NCBI RefSeq assembly: GCF_902859745.1
Contig: NZ_CADIJW010000012.1
Location: 62,001-126,000, forward strand
Source of the DNA: Achromobacter dolens
GTDB lineage: Bacteria; Pseudomonadota; Gammaproteobacteria; Burkholderiales; Burkholderiaceae_B
Direction of reading: 5' to 3'
Length of the DNA stretch: 64,000 nt
The notes beneath the pieces are model-generated. The model ran no database searches, was not told the DNA's origin, and saw nothing but the letters and a program-made list of their open reading frames with translations. Shown piece after piece: positions 33,804 to 42,607 of this stretch. The stretch's first letter is position 1, and each line of letters opens with the position of its first letter. Position numbers and translations under genes: made by a program.

Positions 33804-35066
33804 ATGTCGATTCCGAAAGCGGATAACGACCCGCGGCGCTGGCTCGCCGGCGTCAATTTCTTCCTGGCTGATGTGCGTGACGGCCTGGGCCCGTTCCTGG
33901 GCGTTTTCCTGCTGGGCCATGGCTGGCAAGCCGATGCCATCGGTTACCTGATGACGGCGGCCGGTCTGGCGGGCATGCTGGCCACGACGCCGATGGGCGC
34001 GTGGGTGGACGCGTCCCGCCGCAAGCGCGGCTTGCTCGCCGGCGCCACCTTGGCGCTGATCGCCTGCAACGTGGCGCTGTGGGCGATGCCCGTCGCCAGT
34101 GTCGCGGCCGCGACGCAGGTCCTGGCCGCCATCATCGGCGCGCTGTTTGCGCCTGCCATCATGGGGCTCACGCTGGGTCTGGTCGGCCCGCGCGGCCTGC
34201 CGCGGCAGCTTGGCTTGAACGAGGCCTGGAATCATGCGGGAAACGTGGTGGCCGCGGCACTGGCCGGCCTGGCGGGCTACCGCTGGGGGCTGTCCGCCGT
34301 CTTCGTATTGATGATGATCGTGCCGTGTGGCGCGTTTCTCTGCCTGGCCCGCATCCGGCCGTCCGCGATCGATCATGAGGTCGCTCGCGGCGCGGCGCCG
34401 AGCGCGCGGCCCCAGGCATCCCAGGCACAAGTGCCGACGATCTGGCAGGTGCTGTCGCGCTCGAAGGCGCTGCGCCTGCTGGCGCTCGTCATGATGCTGT
34501 TCCATCTCGGCAACGCGGCCATGCTGCCGCTGCTGGGGCAGGCCGCCACCTCGCGTGGGGAGGCCGATCCCAGCGCCTACACGGCGTTGACCATCATCGT
34601 GGCGCAACTGGTGATGATCCCGGTAGCGTTGCTGGCGGGGCGCTACGCCCGTCGGTACGGCTATTGGCGGATTCTGACGCTGGCCTGCGCTGTCCTGCCC
34701 GTGCGGGGATTGCTGGCCGCCACGTTGCCGCCGACCTGCGCCCTGGTGCCGGTGCAGATGATGGATGGCGTCGCCGCGGGCCTGGTGGGCGTGGCGCTGC
34801 CCGGCCTGGTGGCATCGATCCTGCGCGGGAGCGGACATGTCAATGCCGGGTTGGGCGCCGTCATGGCCGTCCAGGGCGTCGGCGCGGCGCTCAGCCCGGC
34901 ATTGGCCGGCTGGGTGGCGCAGCGCTTTGGCTATGGGCCGGCGTTCATTGCGCTGAGCGTGGTCGCGGCCGTATCGTTGGGACTGATCGTGACGCATCGG
35001 GCCGAATGCGGGGACGCCCGATCCGCCAGGGCAGGACGAGTCCCCGACGTACACTCTTCATATTGA
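33804..35066 (+). CDS. MFS transporter
   Basis: The 420-residue protein has about twelve hydrophobic segments. The loop after the second segment has the MFS motif as GAWVDASRRKRGLLAG. The first segment opens VNFFLADVRDGLGPFLGVFL, a form seen in a drug-exporter-like MFS group. A central hydrophilic loop (about 190-215) separates two halves, and the second half repeats the loop as GRYARRYGYWR. The substrate is unknown. It begins 9 bases after the DUF486 gene, suggesting co-expression. Confidence 0.88.
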   Translation: MSIPKADNDPRRWLAGVNFFLADVRDGLGPFLGVFLLGHGWQADAIGYLMTAAGLAGMLATTPMGAWVDASRRKRGLLAGATLALIACNVALWAMPVASVAAATQVLAAIIGALFAPAIMGLTLGLVGPRGLPRQLGLNEAWNHAGNVVAAALAGLAGYRWGLSAVFVLMMIVPCGAFLCLARIRPSAIDHEVARGAAPSARPQASQAQVPTIWQVLSRSKALRLLALVMMLFHLGNAAMLPLLGQAATSRGEADPSAYTALTIIVAQLVMIPVALLAGRYARRYGYWRILTLACAVLPVRGLLAATLPPTCALVPVQMMDGVAAGLVGVALPGLVASILRGSGHVNAGLGAVMAVQGVGAALSPALAGWVAQRFGYGPAFIALSVVAAVSLGLIVTHRAECGDARSARAGRVPDVHSSY

Positions 35067-35098
35067 ACATGCTGGTCCCTGGGGCGGGAGAGTACGCC

Positions 35099-36325
35099 AT
35101 GCTATCGACATTGATCTACCGCAGCCGAGTCTGCGAACCCTTGGATGCCGATGCGCTCGGCGTTCTCGTCCGCAAAGCCCGAGCGCGCAATGCGTCGTTG
35201 AACGTCACGGGGATACTGCTTTTTGACGGGGTTCACTTTGTTCAGTTGCTGGAGGGGGGCGCACGGGAATTGGCGGTGCTGTTCGAGGCCATCCAGCGGG
35301 ACGAGCGGCACGCGAATGTCGTGCATCTCCTGCGCGACCAGGGGCCATTTCGTCGCTTCGAGGGCGACCAGATGGCGATGGTCGATCTGCGTGAACTCGA
35401 CTCGAAGCGGGTGGCAGCGCTGATTCTCGAGAAAATGAAGCGGAAAGCCAGGTTGGCGGCCAGCGACGACCGGGTCATCAAGATTCTCTCGTGGTATGCG
35501 CTTGCGCGCGGCACAAGCCATATCGTTGAAGGGGAAAGCGCGCGCAACTGGCGATTCGTGACGGAGGGCGAGGCCGCGCCCGGGCAGGGCTTGCTGGCGG
35601 AGCAGGCGTATCAGTTTGCCTTGCAGCCGATTGTCGAGCCCATGCGTCGAACGGTTACTTCCTTCGAGTTCCTGATCCGCAGCGGAACCGGCGGATCGCC
35701 CGAACAGTTGTTCTCCAGCGTTCCCCCCGTCCAGCGCTACCGGATGGACCTGGAGTCCAAAGCGTCCGCGTTCCGATTGGCGCGTCGCCTGCGCCTGGAA
35801 GACGTCAAGCTGTCGGTGAATCTGCTGCCCATGTCGTTGGTTGCGGATCCCGCGGCGGTGGACCATCTGCTTGACCAGATCGCCGCATGCGGCCTGTCGC
35901 CCCAACAGGTGATCGTCGAGGTTACCGAGCAGGAGGCCGTCGCCAACCAGGGGGATTTCGGCGCTGCCATCGAACGTTTGCGCAGAGCCGGGATCGGCGT
36001 GGCGATTGACGATTTTGGCGCGGGCTTTGCCGGCCTGTCCCTGCTGGCCGAATTCCAGCCCGACAAGCTCAAGATCGACCGCAAGCTCATCCAGAATATC
36101 CATTCGGACGGCCCTCGGCAGGCGATCGTGCGCGCGATTCTCGAGGCGTGCACGGCCATGGGCATCATGCCCGTGGCCGAGGGGGTGGAACGAATAGAGG
36201 AATGGTGCTGGCTCGAGGCGGCCGGCTTGAAGCGCTTCCAAGGCTACCTGTTCGCCAGGCCCGCGCTGAATTGTCAGCCCGAAATCAGGTGGCCTGAACG
36301 GGTTGCCCCGAGCCAGGTCGCCTGA
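35099..36325 (+). CDS. BLUF-EAL blue-light photoreceptor, c-di-GMP phosphodiesterase-like
   Basis: The protein has 408 residues. Residues 1-95 form a BLUF domain: STLIYRSR with the flavin-contact Tyr, NASLNVTGILLFDGVHFVQL with the key Asn and Gln, and LLEGG. Residues 165-400 form an EAL domain: FEFLIRSG (EFL instead of EAL), SVNLLPMSL, IVEVTEQEA, AIDDFGAGFAGLS, KLKIDRKLI, PVAEGVE and FQGYLFARP. Most catalytic positions are kept, so light-controlled c-di-GMP hydrolysis is plausible, although the E-F-L change leaves this open. ATG 35099 has GGGAGAG upstream. The architecture matches the BlrP1/YcgF type. Cytoplasmic. Confidence 0.88.
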   Translation: MLSTLIYRSRVCEPLDADALGVLVRKARARNASLNVTGILLFDGVHFVQLLEGGARELAVLFEAIQRDERHANVVHLLRDQGPFRRFEGDQMAMVDLRELDSKRVAALILEKMKRKARLAASDDRVIKILSWYALARGTSHIVEGESARNWRFVTEGEAAPGQGLLAEQAYQFALQPIVEPMRRTVTSFEFLIRSGTGGSPEQLFSSVPPVQRYRMDLESKASAFRLARRLRLEDVKLSVNLLPMSLVADPAAVDHLLDQIAACGLSPQQVIVEVTEQEAVANQGDFGAAIERLRRAGIGVAIDDFGAGFAGLSLLAEFQPDKLKIDRKLIQNIHSDGPRQAIVRAILEACTAMGIMPVAEGVERIEEWCWLEAAGLKRFQGYLFARPALNCQPEIRWPERVAPSQVA

Positions 36326-36353
36326 GGGGAGTGGCGGCCTGCACGCCAATGCC

Positions 36354-37208
36354 TCACACCGCGGCGAAGTCCGTCGAGCGCGCCAGGGCCTGCCAGGTCT
36401 CGGTTTCGCGGGCAACGTAGGCCAGCTTCTCGGCGATGGCGGCCAGGGTGTCGCTGCCCAGCGGCAGGCGCAGCGGCGGTTCGGCGGCGTTGGCCAGTTC
36501 GACCATGGCCGCGGCGAGCCGGACGGGATCGCCAGGCTGCTGGTGGTTCAGATCGACGGCTCTCCTGCGCACCTGGCCTGACGTGGCCGCATAGTCGGCG
36601 ATCTCGCCCGGGGCCACGACCAGCGATGTGGCGTCCAGGAAGTCGGTGCGGAAATAGCCGGGCTCGACCACGGTGGCGTGGATGCCCAGCGGCGCGAGCT
36701 CGTCATGCAAGGCCTCGGTCAGTCCCTCCACGGCGAATTTGGTCGAGCAGTAAGCGCCGAAGCCGGCCCCCGAGCGGAAGCCGCCGATTGACGAGATATT
36801 GATGACGTGGCCGGCGCGGCGCTCGCGCATGGCGGGCAGCGCCGCGCGGGTCACGTTGAGCAGGCCGAAGACGTTGGTGTCATACATGCGGCGCACGTCG
36901 GCGTCGCTCGATTCTTCCACCGCGCCCAACAGGCCGAAGCCGGCGTTGTTGACGAGCACGTCGATGCGGCCGAAGGCCTGCAGCGCGGCGGCGACCGCGG
37001 CCTGCGCCTGTTCGGGGCGGGTCACGTCCAGCGCGACCGCCCGCAGGCCGGGCGCCTGGCCCAGGCGTTCCGTGATGGCGGCGGGGTTGCGGCCGGCGGC
37101 GACCACGGCGTTGCCGTCGGCCAGGGCGGCTTCGGCGATCAGCGCGCCCAAGCCGCGCGAGGCGCCGGTGATGAACCAGACTTTCTTGAAATCCGTCGGG
37201 GTGTTCAT
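36354..37208 (-). CDS. Short-chain dehydrogenase/reductase
   Basis: The 284-residue protein is a classical SDR: WFITGASRGLGALIAEAAL for the cofactor loop, LVNNAGFGLLGAVEE, catalytic Ser in HVINISSIGG, and YCSTKFAVEGLTEALHDEL with Tyr and Lys. IHATVVEPGYFRTDFL follows. GGAGAAACGC before ATG 37208 fixes the start, since four extra codons are open upstream. It is divergent from a LysR regulator 134 bases away, which probably controls it. The substrate is unknown; the protein is cytoplasmic. Confidence 0.93.
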   Translation of the reverse strand: MNTPTDFKKVWFITGASRGLGALIAEAALADGNAVVAAGRNPAAITERLGQAPGLRAVALDVTRPEQAQAAVAAALQAFGRIDVLVNNAGFGLLGAVEESSDADVRRMYDTNVFGLLNVTRAALPAMRERRAGHVINISSIGGFRSGAGFGAYCSTKFAVEGLTEALHDELAPLGIHATVVEPGYFRTDFLDATSLVVAPGEIADYAATSGQVRRRAVDLNHQQPGDPVRLAAAMVELANAAEPPLRLPLGSDTLAAIAEKLAYVARETETWQALARSTDFAAV

Positions 37209-37265
37209 GCGTTTCTCCAATCAGGGGGAAGGGGTGAACGCATGGTAGAGAGCGGTGGGTGTTCC

Positions 37266-37280
37266 GAATAGACGCTATTC
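37266..37280. promoter_or_regulatory. Candidate LysR operator between the SDR and LysR genes
   Basis: GAATAG-ACG-CTATTC is a 15-base perfect palindrome in the 134-base divergent intergenic region. It is followed by a partial second copy (AATAGAAT at 37281-37288). Placement fits a LysR-type binding site that serves both the regulator and the SDR. Inferred from symmetry and position. Confidence 0.6.
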
Positions 37281-37342
37281 AATAGAATGATAATCAACGT
37301 TTATTTGCTAATTGGCCGCTCCGACCGGCTGGGGGATCCGCC

Positions 37343-38269
37343 ATGAACGAAGTCCGCGCCCTGACCATTTTCGTGCGCACCGCGATGCTCGGCAGCCTGC
37401 GCAAGGCCGCCGTGGACCAGGGTATTTCGCCACAGGCGGCGAGCCACGCGGTGATGCAACTGGAGAAATCGCTGGGCGTGCAACTGCTGCGTCGGACCAC
37501 GCGCAAGCTGAGCCTGACCGAAGAGGGACGGCGGCTGCTCGACAACGCCAGCCCGGCCCTGGGCCTGCTGTCGGCGGCGCTGGCGGACGCGCGGCGCGCC
37601 AGCGACGAGATCAGCGGTCCGCTGCGCATCAGCGCGCCGCGGGCGTTGATCCACTGCATGCTGTGGCAGTACGTGCTGGCGTTCGCGCGGGAATATCCCG
37701 GCGTGCAGCTCGATGTGCATTTCGATGATCGCCTCACCGATCTGGTCGGCGACCGGGCCGACGTGGGCTTTCGCGGCGGCTCGCTGCCGGCGGCAGGCAC
37801 GGTGGCGCGACGGCTGGTGCCGATCCAGTTGCTGGTCTGCGCAGCGCCCGACTACCTGGCGCGCCACGGCGCGCCGACGAATATCGATGACCTGGCGCGA
37901 CATCGGTGCACGGGCTTTGTCCACGCCAACACGGGCAAGCTGGCGCCGTGGGCGTTCCAGGTCGATGGCGAGCAGGTCTACCGCGAGATCACGCCGGCGC
38001 TTTGCATGAACGACATCGACGCCGAGGCCCAGACAGTGCTGGCGGGCGAGGCCATCGGCCAGTTGGGCAGTTTCACGGCGGTGCCGCACATCCGCGCCGG
38101 CCGGCTGGTGCCGCTGTTGCTGCGGCACGCGGTGGATCTCGAGGGCATCTATCTGTACTACGGTCGCCGCACCGAACAGCCGCTGCGGGTGCGGACGTTC
38201 GTGGATTTCATGGTCAGGCGGCTGGAAGGGAACCGGCAGTTCTTCCTGGGGCCCGACGAGCTGCGATAG
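37343..38269 (+). CDS. LysR-family transcriptional regulator
   Basis: The 308-residue protein has an N-terminal LysR winged helix (VRTAMLGSLRKAAVDQGISP, QAASHAVMQLEKSLGVQLL, RRTTRKLSLTEEG) and a periplasmic-binding-protein-like effector domain from about residue 90 (ISGPLRISAPRALIHCMLWQ). The end, YYGRRTEQPLRVRTFVDFMV, is typical of the family group near CrgA. It is divergent from the SDR gene at 36354-37208. The palindrome at 37266 is a likely site of action. The inducer is unknown. Confidence 0.93.
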   Translation: MNEVRALTIFVRTAMLGSLRKAAVDQGISPQAASHAVMQLEKSLGVQLLRRTTRKLSLTEEGRRLLDNASPALGLLSAALADARRASDEISGPLRISAPRALIHCMLWQYVLAFAREYPGVQLDVHFDDRLTDLVGDRADVGFRGGSLPAAGTVARRLVPIQLLVCAAPDYLARHGAPTNIDDLARHRCTGFVHANTGKLAPWAFQVDGEQVYREITPALCMNDIDAEAQTVLAGEAIGQLGSFTAVPHIRAGRLVPLLLRHAVDLEGIYLYYGRRTEQPLRVRTFVDFMVRRLEGNRQFFLGPDELR

Positions 38270-38285
38270 AGCGGGGCCGGCGGGC

Positions 38286-38906
38286 TCAAGTCCGCCGCGG
38301 GTCGTCTTCCAGCATCGCCAGCACACCGATGATCAGCGCCTGCATGCCCTGATCGAGTTCCGCTTCCATCTCGGCTTCCTCGGCCGCGCGCGCCGCGTCG
38401 ACCACCGGTTCCAAGCCAGCCACCGAATACACCGTGTCGGCGACCGCCATGCAATGGAACGCCACGGTCGCCAGCAGCATGCGCGCCTGTTCCCGGGAAA
38501 TGCCGTAGGCGTGGGCGATGTGGCGCTGGTGCCCCTCAATCTTGGCGATCATGGATGGCGTGGCTGCCAGCCGCCGGATCACATAAGGCGTCACGCCCGG
38601 ATGCGCCTTGACGAACTCGCGCACCGACGCGGTGAACACCGTCAGGTATTCCTTCAGGCCGCCACGGTCGCTGCTGCTCGCTTGCGGGATCTGCCAGCGC
38701 TTGAAGATCTCTTCGGCGATCAGGCGTTTGAGCTCCTCAAGGCTCGGCACGTGCTTGTAGAGCGCCATGTGGCTGACGCCCAGCGCCGCGGCGACGCCGA
38801 CGAAGGTGAGGTTGGGCAAGCCCATCGCAATGCCGGCGTCGGCGATCCGCTCCAGGGTGATGGTGGGCGGGCGGCCCCGCGCCGGGCGGCGCTCTGACGG
38901 GTTCAT
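38286..38906 (-). CDS. TetR-family transcriptional regulator
   Basis: The 206-residue protein has the TetR N-terminal helix-turn-helix: ITLERIADAGIAMGLPNLTF, VGVAAALGVSHMALYKHVPS. The C-terminal helical domain (about 75-200) would bind the inducer. It stands divergent from the siderophore ABC operon starting at 39045. A pair of 27-base repeats between the two genes is the probable operator. It is therefore a likely repressor of the siderophore system, perhaps lifted by the siderophore itself; this is inferred from position. Confidence 0.88.
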   Translation of the reverse strand: MNPSERRPARGRPPTITLERIADAGIAMGLPNLTFVGVAAALGVSHMALYKHVPSLEELKRLIAEEIFKRWQIPQASSSDRGGLKEYLTVFTASVREFVKAHPGVTPYVIRRLAATPSMIAKIEGHQRHIAHAYGISREQARMLLATVAFHCMAVADTVYSVAGLEPVVDAARAAEEAEMEAELDQGMQALIIGVLAMLEDDPRRT

Positions 38907-38958
38907 GTCTGGTCCTCGATGGTGACGGCCTATCCGTCACTTTAACCTGCCCGCAATT

Positions 38959-39016
38959 ATTTAGTTTATTGGTATGCAACTAATTCAGGATTTAGTTTAT
39001 AGTCATGCAAATAATT
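38959..39016. promoter_or_regulatory. Duplicated 27-base operator between the TetR gene and the siderophore operon
   Basis: Two copies of an AT-rich element lie at 38959-38985 and 38990-39016, a 31-base period. Each starts ATTTAGTTTAT and carries ATGCAA and TAATT. They agree at about 22 of 27 positions. The first has the inverted ends TTAGTT and AACTAA. The second ends with AAATAATTATC, which matches half of a Fur box, so iron control may be layered on TetR control. AT-rich content also fits two divergent promoters. Confidence 0.72.
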
Positions 39017-39044
39017 ATCACCACCATCTGGGTAGTCCGATTTC

Positions 39045-40844
39045 ATGAGCACGTCCGTAGTCGCCGCGGCCAGACCTGGCCCGCTCAGGCAAGTGTTGTC
39101 CCCGATACGCGGGCAACTGATCGCCGCGGCGGTACTGGCGTCGCTGGGCACCATGCTCACGTTGGTGCCGCTGGCGGGCGTGACGCACATCGCCCAACTG
39201 CTGCTGGCGGGCCTCGATGCGGTGGATGCCTCCCAGGCGTCGCGGCGGGCCGCACTCTGGTGGGTGGCGGGGGCCAGCGTGGCCAGCCTGTTCACCGGCA
39301 TGGCGCTGGTGTCCGCCGGCGAGCTGACCGCGCATCTGGCCGATAACCGCATTACGCATCACCTGCGCCTGGCCGTGGCGCGGCGGCTGGCGCAGGCGCC
39401 GCTGGGCTGGTTCACCGGCCGGGCGTCGGGCGAGGTCAAGCAGGCGATGCAGGACGACATCGCCACGCTGCACAGCCTGACCGCGCATTTCTACACGGCA
39501 GTGGGCCGCGCGGCGGGCGCCATCGGGCTGTCGGTCATCTACCTGTTCGCGCTGGACTGGCGCATGGCGCTGGCGGCGTTGCTGCCGTTTCCGGGGTTCT
39601 TCCTGTTCCTGCGCCGCGCCATGAAGGCCGGCGGCGCCGAGATGCAGACCTTCATCACCCGGCTCGAGCGACTGAACGGCGCGACCGTCGAGTTCGTCGG
39701 CGGGATGCCGGTGGTGAAGGCGTTCAGCGCCAGCGGCAAGGCGCATCGCGGCTACCACGAGGCCGTGGACGGACTCGCCGAGGCCTTCAGCCGTTTCACC
39801 CGACCGCTTGTGGCGGCGATGGCCCACGCGCACGCCATGATCGCCCCGGTCACGGTGCTGGGGGTGGCGCTGGCCAGCGGCGCCCTGTTTGTCGGCCTGG
39901 GCTGGATCGCGCCGGTGGAGGTGTTGCCGTTCGCGCTGGTGGCGCCGGGCATTTGCGCGCCGGTGTTGCTGCTGCATACGCTGCTGCACGACCTGGGCAG
40001 CGCCACGGCCGCCGCGCAGCGCGTGCTGGCATTGCTGGAGACGCCAGTGCTGGCGGCGCCGGCGCCCGGCCACGGCGCGACGCCGGCGGGCCACGAGGTG
40101 CGCTTCGAGAACGTGGCCTATGCCTATGACGGAAAGCGCCAGGCGTTGTCGGGCATCAGCTTCACGCTGGAGCCGGGCACCGTGACGGCCATCGTTGGCG
40201 CCTCGGGCGCGGGCAAGTCGACGCTGGCGCGGCTGCTGCTGCGCTTCTTCGATCCGACCGCGGGGCGCATCACACTGGGCGGAGTGGATCTGCGGCAGAT
40301 CGAGACCGGGCAACTGTACCGGCGCGTCGGGTTCGTGCTGCAGGAAGTGCGGCTGATCCACGCCAGCGTGCATGACAACATCGCGCTGGGCCGGCCGGCG
40401 GCCAGCCGCCACGAGGTGGAGGCGGCTGCGCGCGCCGCCAACATCCATGAACGCATCCTGGCGCTGCCGCGCGGCTATGACTCGATGGTCGGCGAGGACG
40501 CCCAACTGTCGGGCGGGGAGCGCCAGCGCGTGAGCATCGCGCGCGCCGTGTTGCTCGACGCGCCGGTGCTGGTGTGCGACGAAGCCACGGCGGCGGCCGA
40601 TGCCGGCAACGAGGTGGCGATCCAGGAGGCGCTGTCGCGTTTCGCGCAAGGGCGCACGCTGATGGTGATCGCCCATCGGCTGGATACGGTGATGCACGCC
40701 GACCGCATTCTGGTCCTGGAGGACGGGGCCATCGTCGAGCAGGGCCGGCACGACGCGCTGCTGGCGTTGGACGGCCGTTATGCCCGGCTGTGGTCGATGG
40801 GCGGCTATGACAAGGCGGCGGAACCGGCGGGGGCGTCATGCTGA
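39045..40844 (+). CDS. ABC transporter, fused membrane and ATPase domains (first of a pair)
   Basis: The 599-residue protein has six hydrophobic segments in residues 20-310 and an ATPase domain after 345: Walker A GASGAGKST, Q loop FVLQEVRLIH, signature LSGGERQRV, Walker B VLVCDEATA and the switch His in VIAHRLDT. It pairs with the protein of the next gene, which overlaps by 7 bases. Such exporter-fold pairs in siderophore loci (YbtPQ, IrtAB types) can import ferric siderophores, whereas other members export. The direction here is open. It is the first gene of the iron-uptake operon. Confidence 0.9.
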   Translation: MSTSVVAAARPGPLRQVLSPIRGQLIAAAVLASLGTMLTLVPLAGVTHIAQLLLAGLDAVDASQASRRAALWWVAGASVASLFTGMALVSAGELTAHLADNRITHHLRLAVARRLAQAPLGWFTGRASGEVKQAMQDDIATLHSLTAHFYTAVGRAAGAIGLSVIYLFALDWRMALAALLPFPGFFLFLRRAMKAGGAEMQTFITRLERLNGATVEFVGGMPVVKAFSASGKAHRGYHEAVDGLAEAFSRFTRPLVAAMAHAHAMIAPVTVLGVALASGALFVGLGWIAPVEVLPFALVAPGICAPVLLLHTLLHDLGSATAAAQRVLALLETPVLAAPAPGHGATPAGHEVRFENVAYAYDGKRQALSGISFTLEPGTVTAIVGASGAGKSTLARLLLRFFDPTAGRITLGGVDLRQIETGQLYRRVGFVLQEVRLIHASVHDNIALGRPAASRHEVEAAARAANIHERILALPRGYDSMVGEDAQLSGGERQRVSIARAVLLDAPVLVCDEATAAADAGNEVAIQEALSRFAQGRTLMVIAHRLDTVMHADRILVLEDGAIVEQGRHDALLALDGRYARLWSMGGYDKAAEPAGASC

Positions 40845-42607
40845 AGACGTTCCTGTTGTTGCTGGGCAATGAGGCGTCCGTGCTGCGGCGCTATGCCGGG
40901 ATGGCTGTCGCCTATGGGGTGCTGTGCGGGCTGGCCATCGCCTCGCTGGTCCCGGTGCTGATCCATCTGCTCGACGGCGACGTGCGGCGGGTGGCGCCTT
41001 GGCTGGCGCTGCTCGCGGGCGAGGTGGCGGTTTGCTGGCTGTTGCGGCGCCAGGTGGAGCGGGCGGGCGTGCGCGTGGGGGTGGCCATCCTGCAAAGCGG
41101 CCGCCACCGTCTGGGCGAGCACGTGGCGCGGCTGCCGGTGGGATGGTTCACGCCGGCGAACACGGCGCGTCTGGGGCATGTGGTCACGCAGGGCATGATG
41201 GCCGTGGCGCAGCTTCCCGCGCACGTGTTCACGCCGGTGCTCACCGGAATCGTGACGCCGATGGTGCTGGTCGTGGCGCTGTTCGCGCAGCACTGGTTGC
41301 TGGGTGTGATCGCGCTGCTGGCGCTGCCGTTGCTGGCCGGCGTCCTGGCATTGACGGCCGCTATGTCGCGTCGGGCGGACGGCGCTTTCCATCGCAGTTT
41401 TGCCGAGGCCAGCCAGCGCGTGGTGGAGTTCGCCCAGGCGCAGTCCGTGCTGCGCGCGTTCAATGGCGACGGCGGCGGCTTGCGCTTGCTGGAGCAGGCG
41501 GTCGATCGCCAGCGCCAGGCCGGCGCGCGGTTGATCTGGTTATCGGCGGGGGCGGCCGTCCTGAATGCCTGGGCCGCGCAGGCGGCATTCGCCGCCATGC
41601 TGATGGCGGCGGTGTGGTGGGCCAACGATCTCGCCGGCGGCCCGTTGGCGCCTGGCGCGGTCGCGTCGGTCATTGTCTCGTTGGTGCTGGCGGCCCGCTA
41701 CGTCGACGCGCTGCTGGAAGTGGCGGGGTATGGCGAAGTGCTGCGCGGCGCGCGCGGCCAGCTCGACGCCATCGCGGCGCTGTTCGCGGTGCGGCCGCTG
41801 CCGGAGCCCGAGACGCCGCGGGCGCCGCGCGATGGCGCGATTGAACTTCGCGAGGTGGACTTCCGCTATGCGCCGGAGGAACCGGACGTGCTGCGCGGGG
41901 TGACGCTGCGTATCGCGCCGGGCAGCATGGTCGCCCTGATCGGCGAGTCCGGTTCCGGCAAGACCACGCTGGCGCGGCTGATCGCCCGCTTCTTCGACGT
42001 GACCGCGGGCAGCGTCAGCGTGGGCGGCGTGGATGTGAGACAGATCGCCAGCGCGCGCCTGGCCGGCCATATCCGCCAGATCTTCCAGGAAAACTATCTG
42101 TTTTCGGGCAGCATCGCCGACAACATCCGCGTCGGCAAACCGGACGCCAGCGACGCCGAGGTCATGGAGGCCGCGCGGCAGTCGGGGGTGGCCGGAATCG
42201 CCGAGCGCCTGCCGCAAGGCCTGGACACGATGGTGGGCGAGGGCGGCGCGCACCTGTCGGGGGGCGAGCGCCAGCGTGTCGCCATCGCCCGCGCACTGAT
42301 CCGCCCAGCGCCGATCCTGCTGGTGGACGAGGCAACCGCGGCGCTGGATGCGCAGAATCAGAACGTCGTCACCGAGGCGCTGGCGCGGCTGCGCGGTCGT
42401 TGCACGCTGGTAGTGATTGCCCATCAATTGTCCACGGTGGCGATGGCCGACCAGATCGTGGTGCTGGAAGCGGGCCGCATCGTCGAGCAGGGAGCGCCCG
42501 CGTCGCTGCGCGCGAGCCAGTGGCGCTATGCGCGATTCCTGGCGCAGCGCCGGTCCGCCAAGGGCTGGCGCATCGCCGCCGCGGCGCTGGACGAGGTGGG
42601 CGACTGA
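40838..42607 (+). CDS. ABC transporter, fused membrane and ATPase domains (second of a pair)
   Basis: The 589-residue protein has the same layout as its neighbour: a six-segment membrane part up to about 310, then Walker A GESGSGKTT, Q loop QIFQENYLFSGS, signature LSGGERQRVA, Walker B ILLVDEATAALD and switch His in VIAHQLST. It begins 7 bases before the end of the first ABC gene. Together they should form a heterodimer in the inner membrane. Its stop overlaps the next start (TGATG), so the whole operon is translationally linked. Confidence 0.9.
   Translation: MLKTFLLLLGNEASVLRRYAGMAVAYGVLCGLAIASLVPVLIHLLDGDVRRVAPWLALLAGEVAVCWLLRRQVERAGVRVGVAILQSGRHRLGEHVARLPVGWFTPANTARLGHVVTQGMMAVAQLPAHVFTPVLTGIVTPMVLVVALFAQHWLLGVIALLALPLLAGVLALTAAMSRRADGAFHRSFAEASQRVVEFAQAQSVLRAFNGDGGGLRLLEQAVDRQRQAGARLIWLSAGAAVLNAWAAQAAFAAMLMAAVWWANDLAGGPLAPGAVASVIVSLVLAARYVDALLEVAGYGEVLRGARGQLDAIAALFAVRPLPEPETPRAPRDGAIELREVDFRYAPEEPDVLRGVTLRIAPGSMVALIGESGSGKTTLARLIARFFDVTAGSVSVGGVDVRQIASARLAGHIRQIFQENYLFSGSIADNIRVGKPDASDAEVMEAARQSGVAGIAERLPQGLDTMVGEGGAHLSGGERQRVAIARALIRPAPILLVDEATAALDAQNQNVVTEALARLRGRCTLVVIAHQLSTVAMADQIVVLEAGRIVEQGAPASLRASQWRYARFLAQRRSAKGWRIAAAALDEVGD

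Noticed and set aside
33183-35054. 623-codon minus-strand frame opposite the MFS gene
   Set aside because: Shadow frame with extreme Arg/Gln/His content; the plus strand encodes a clear transporter.
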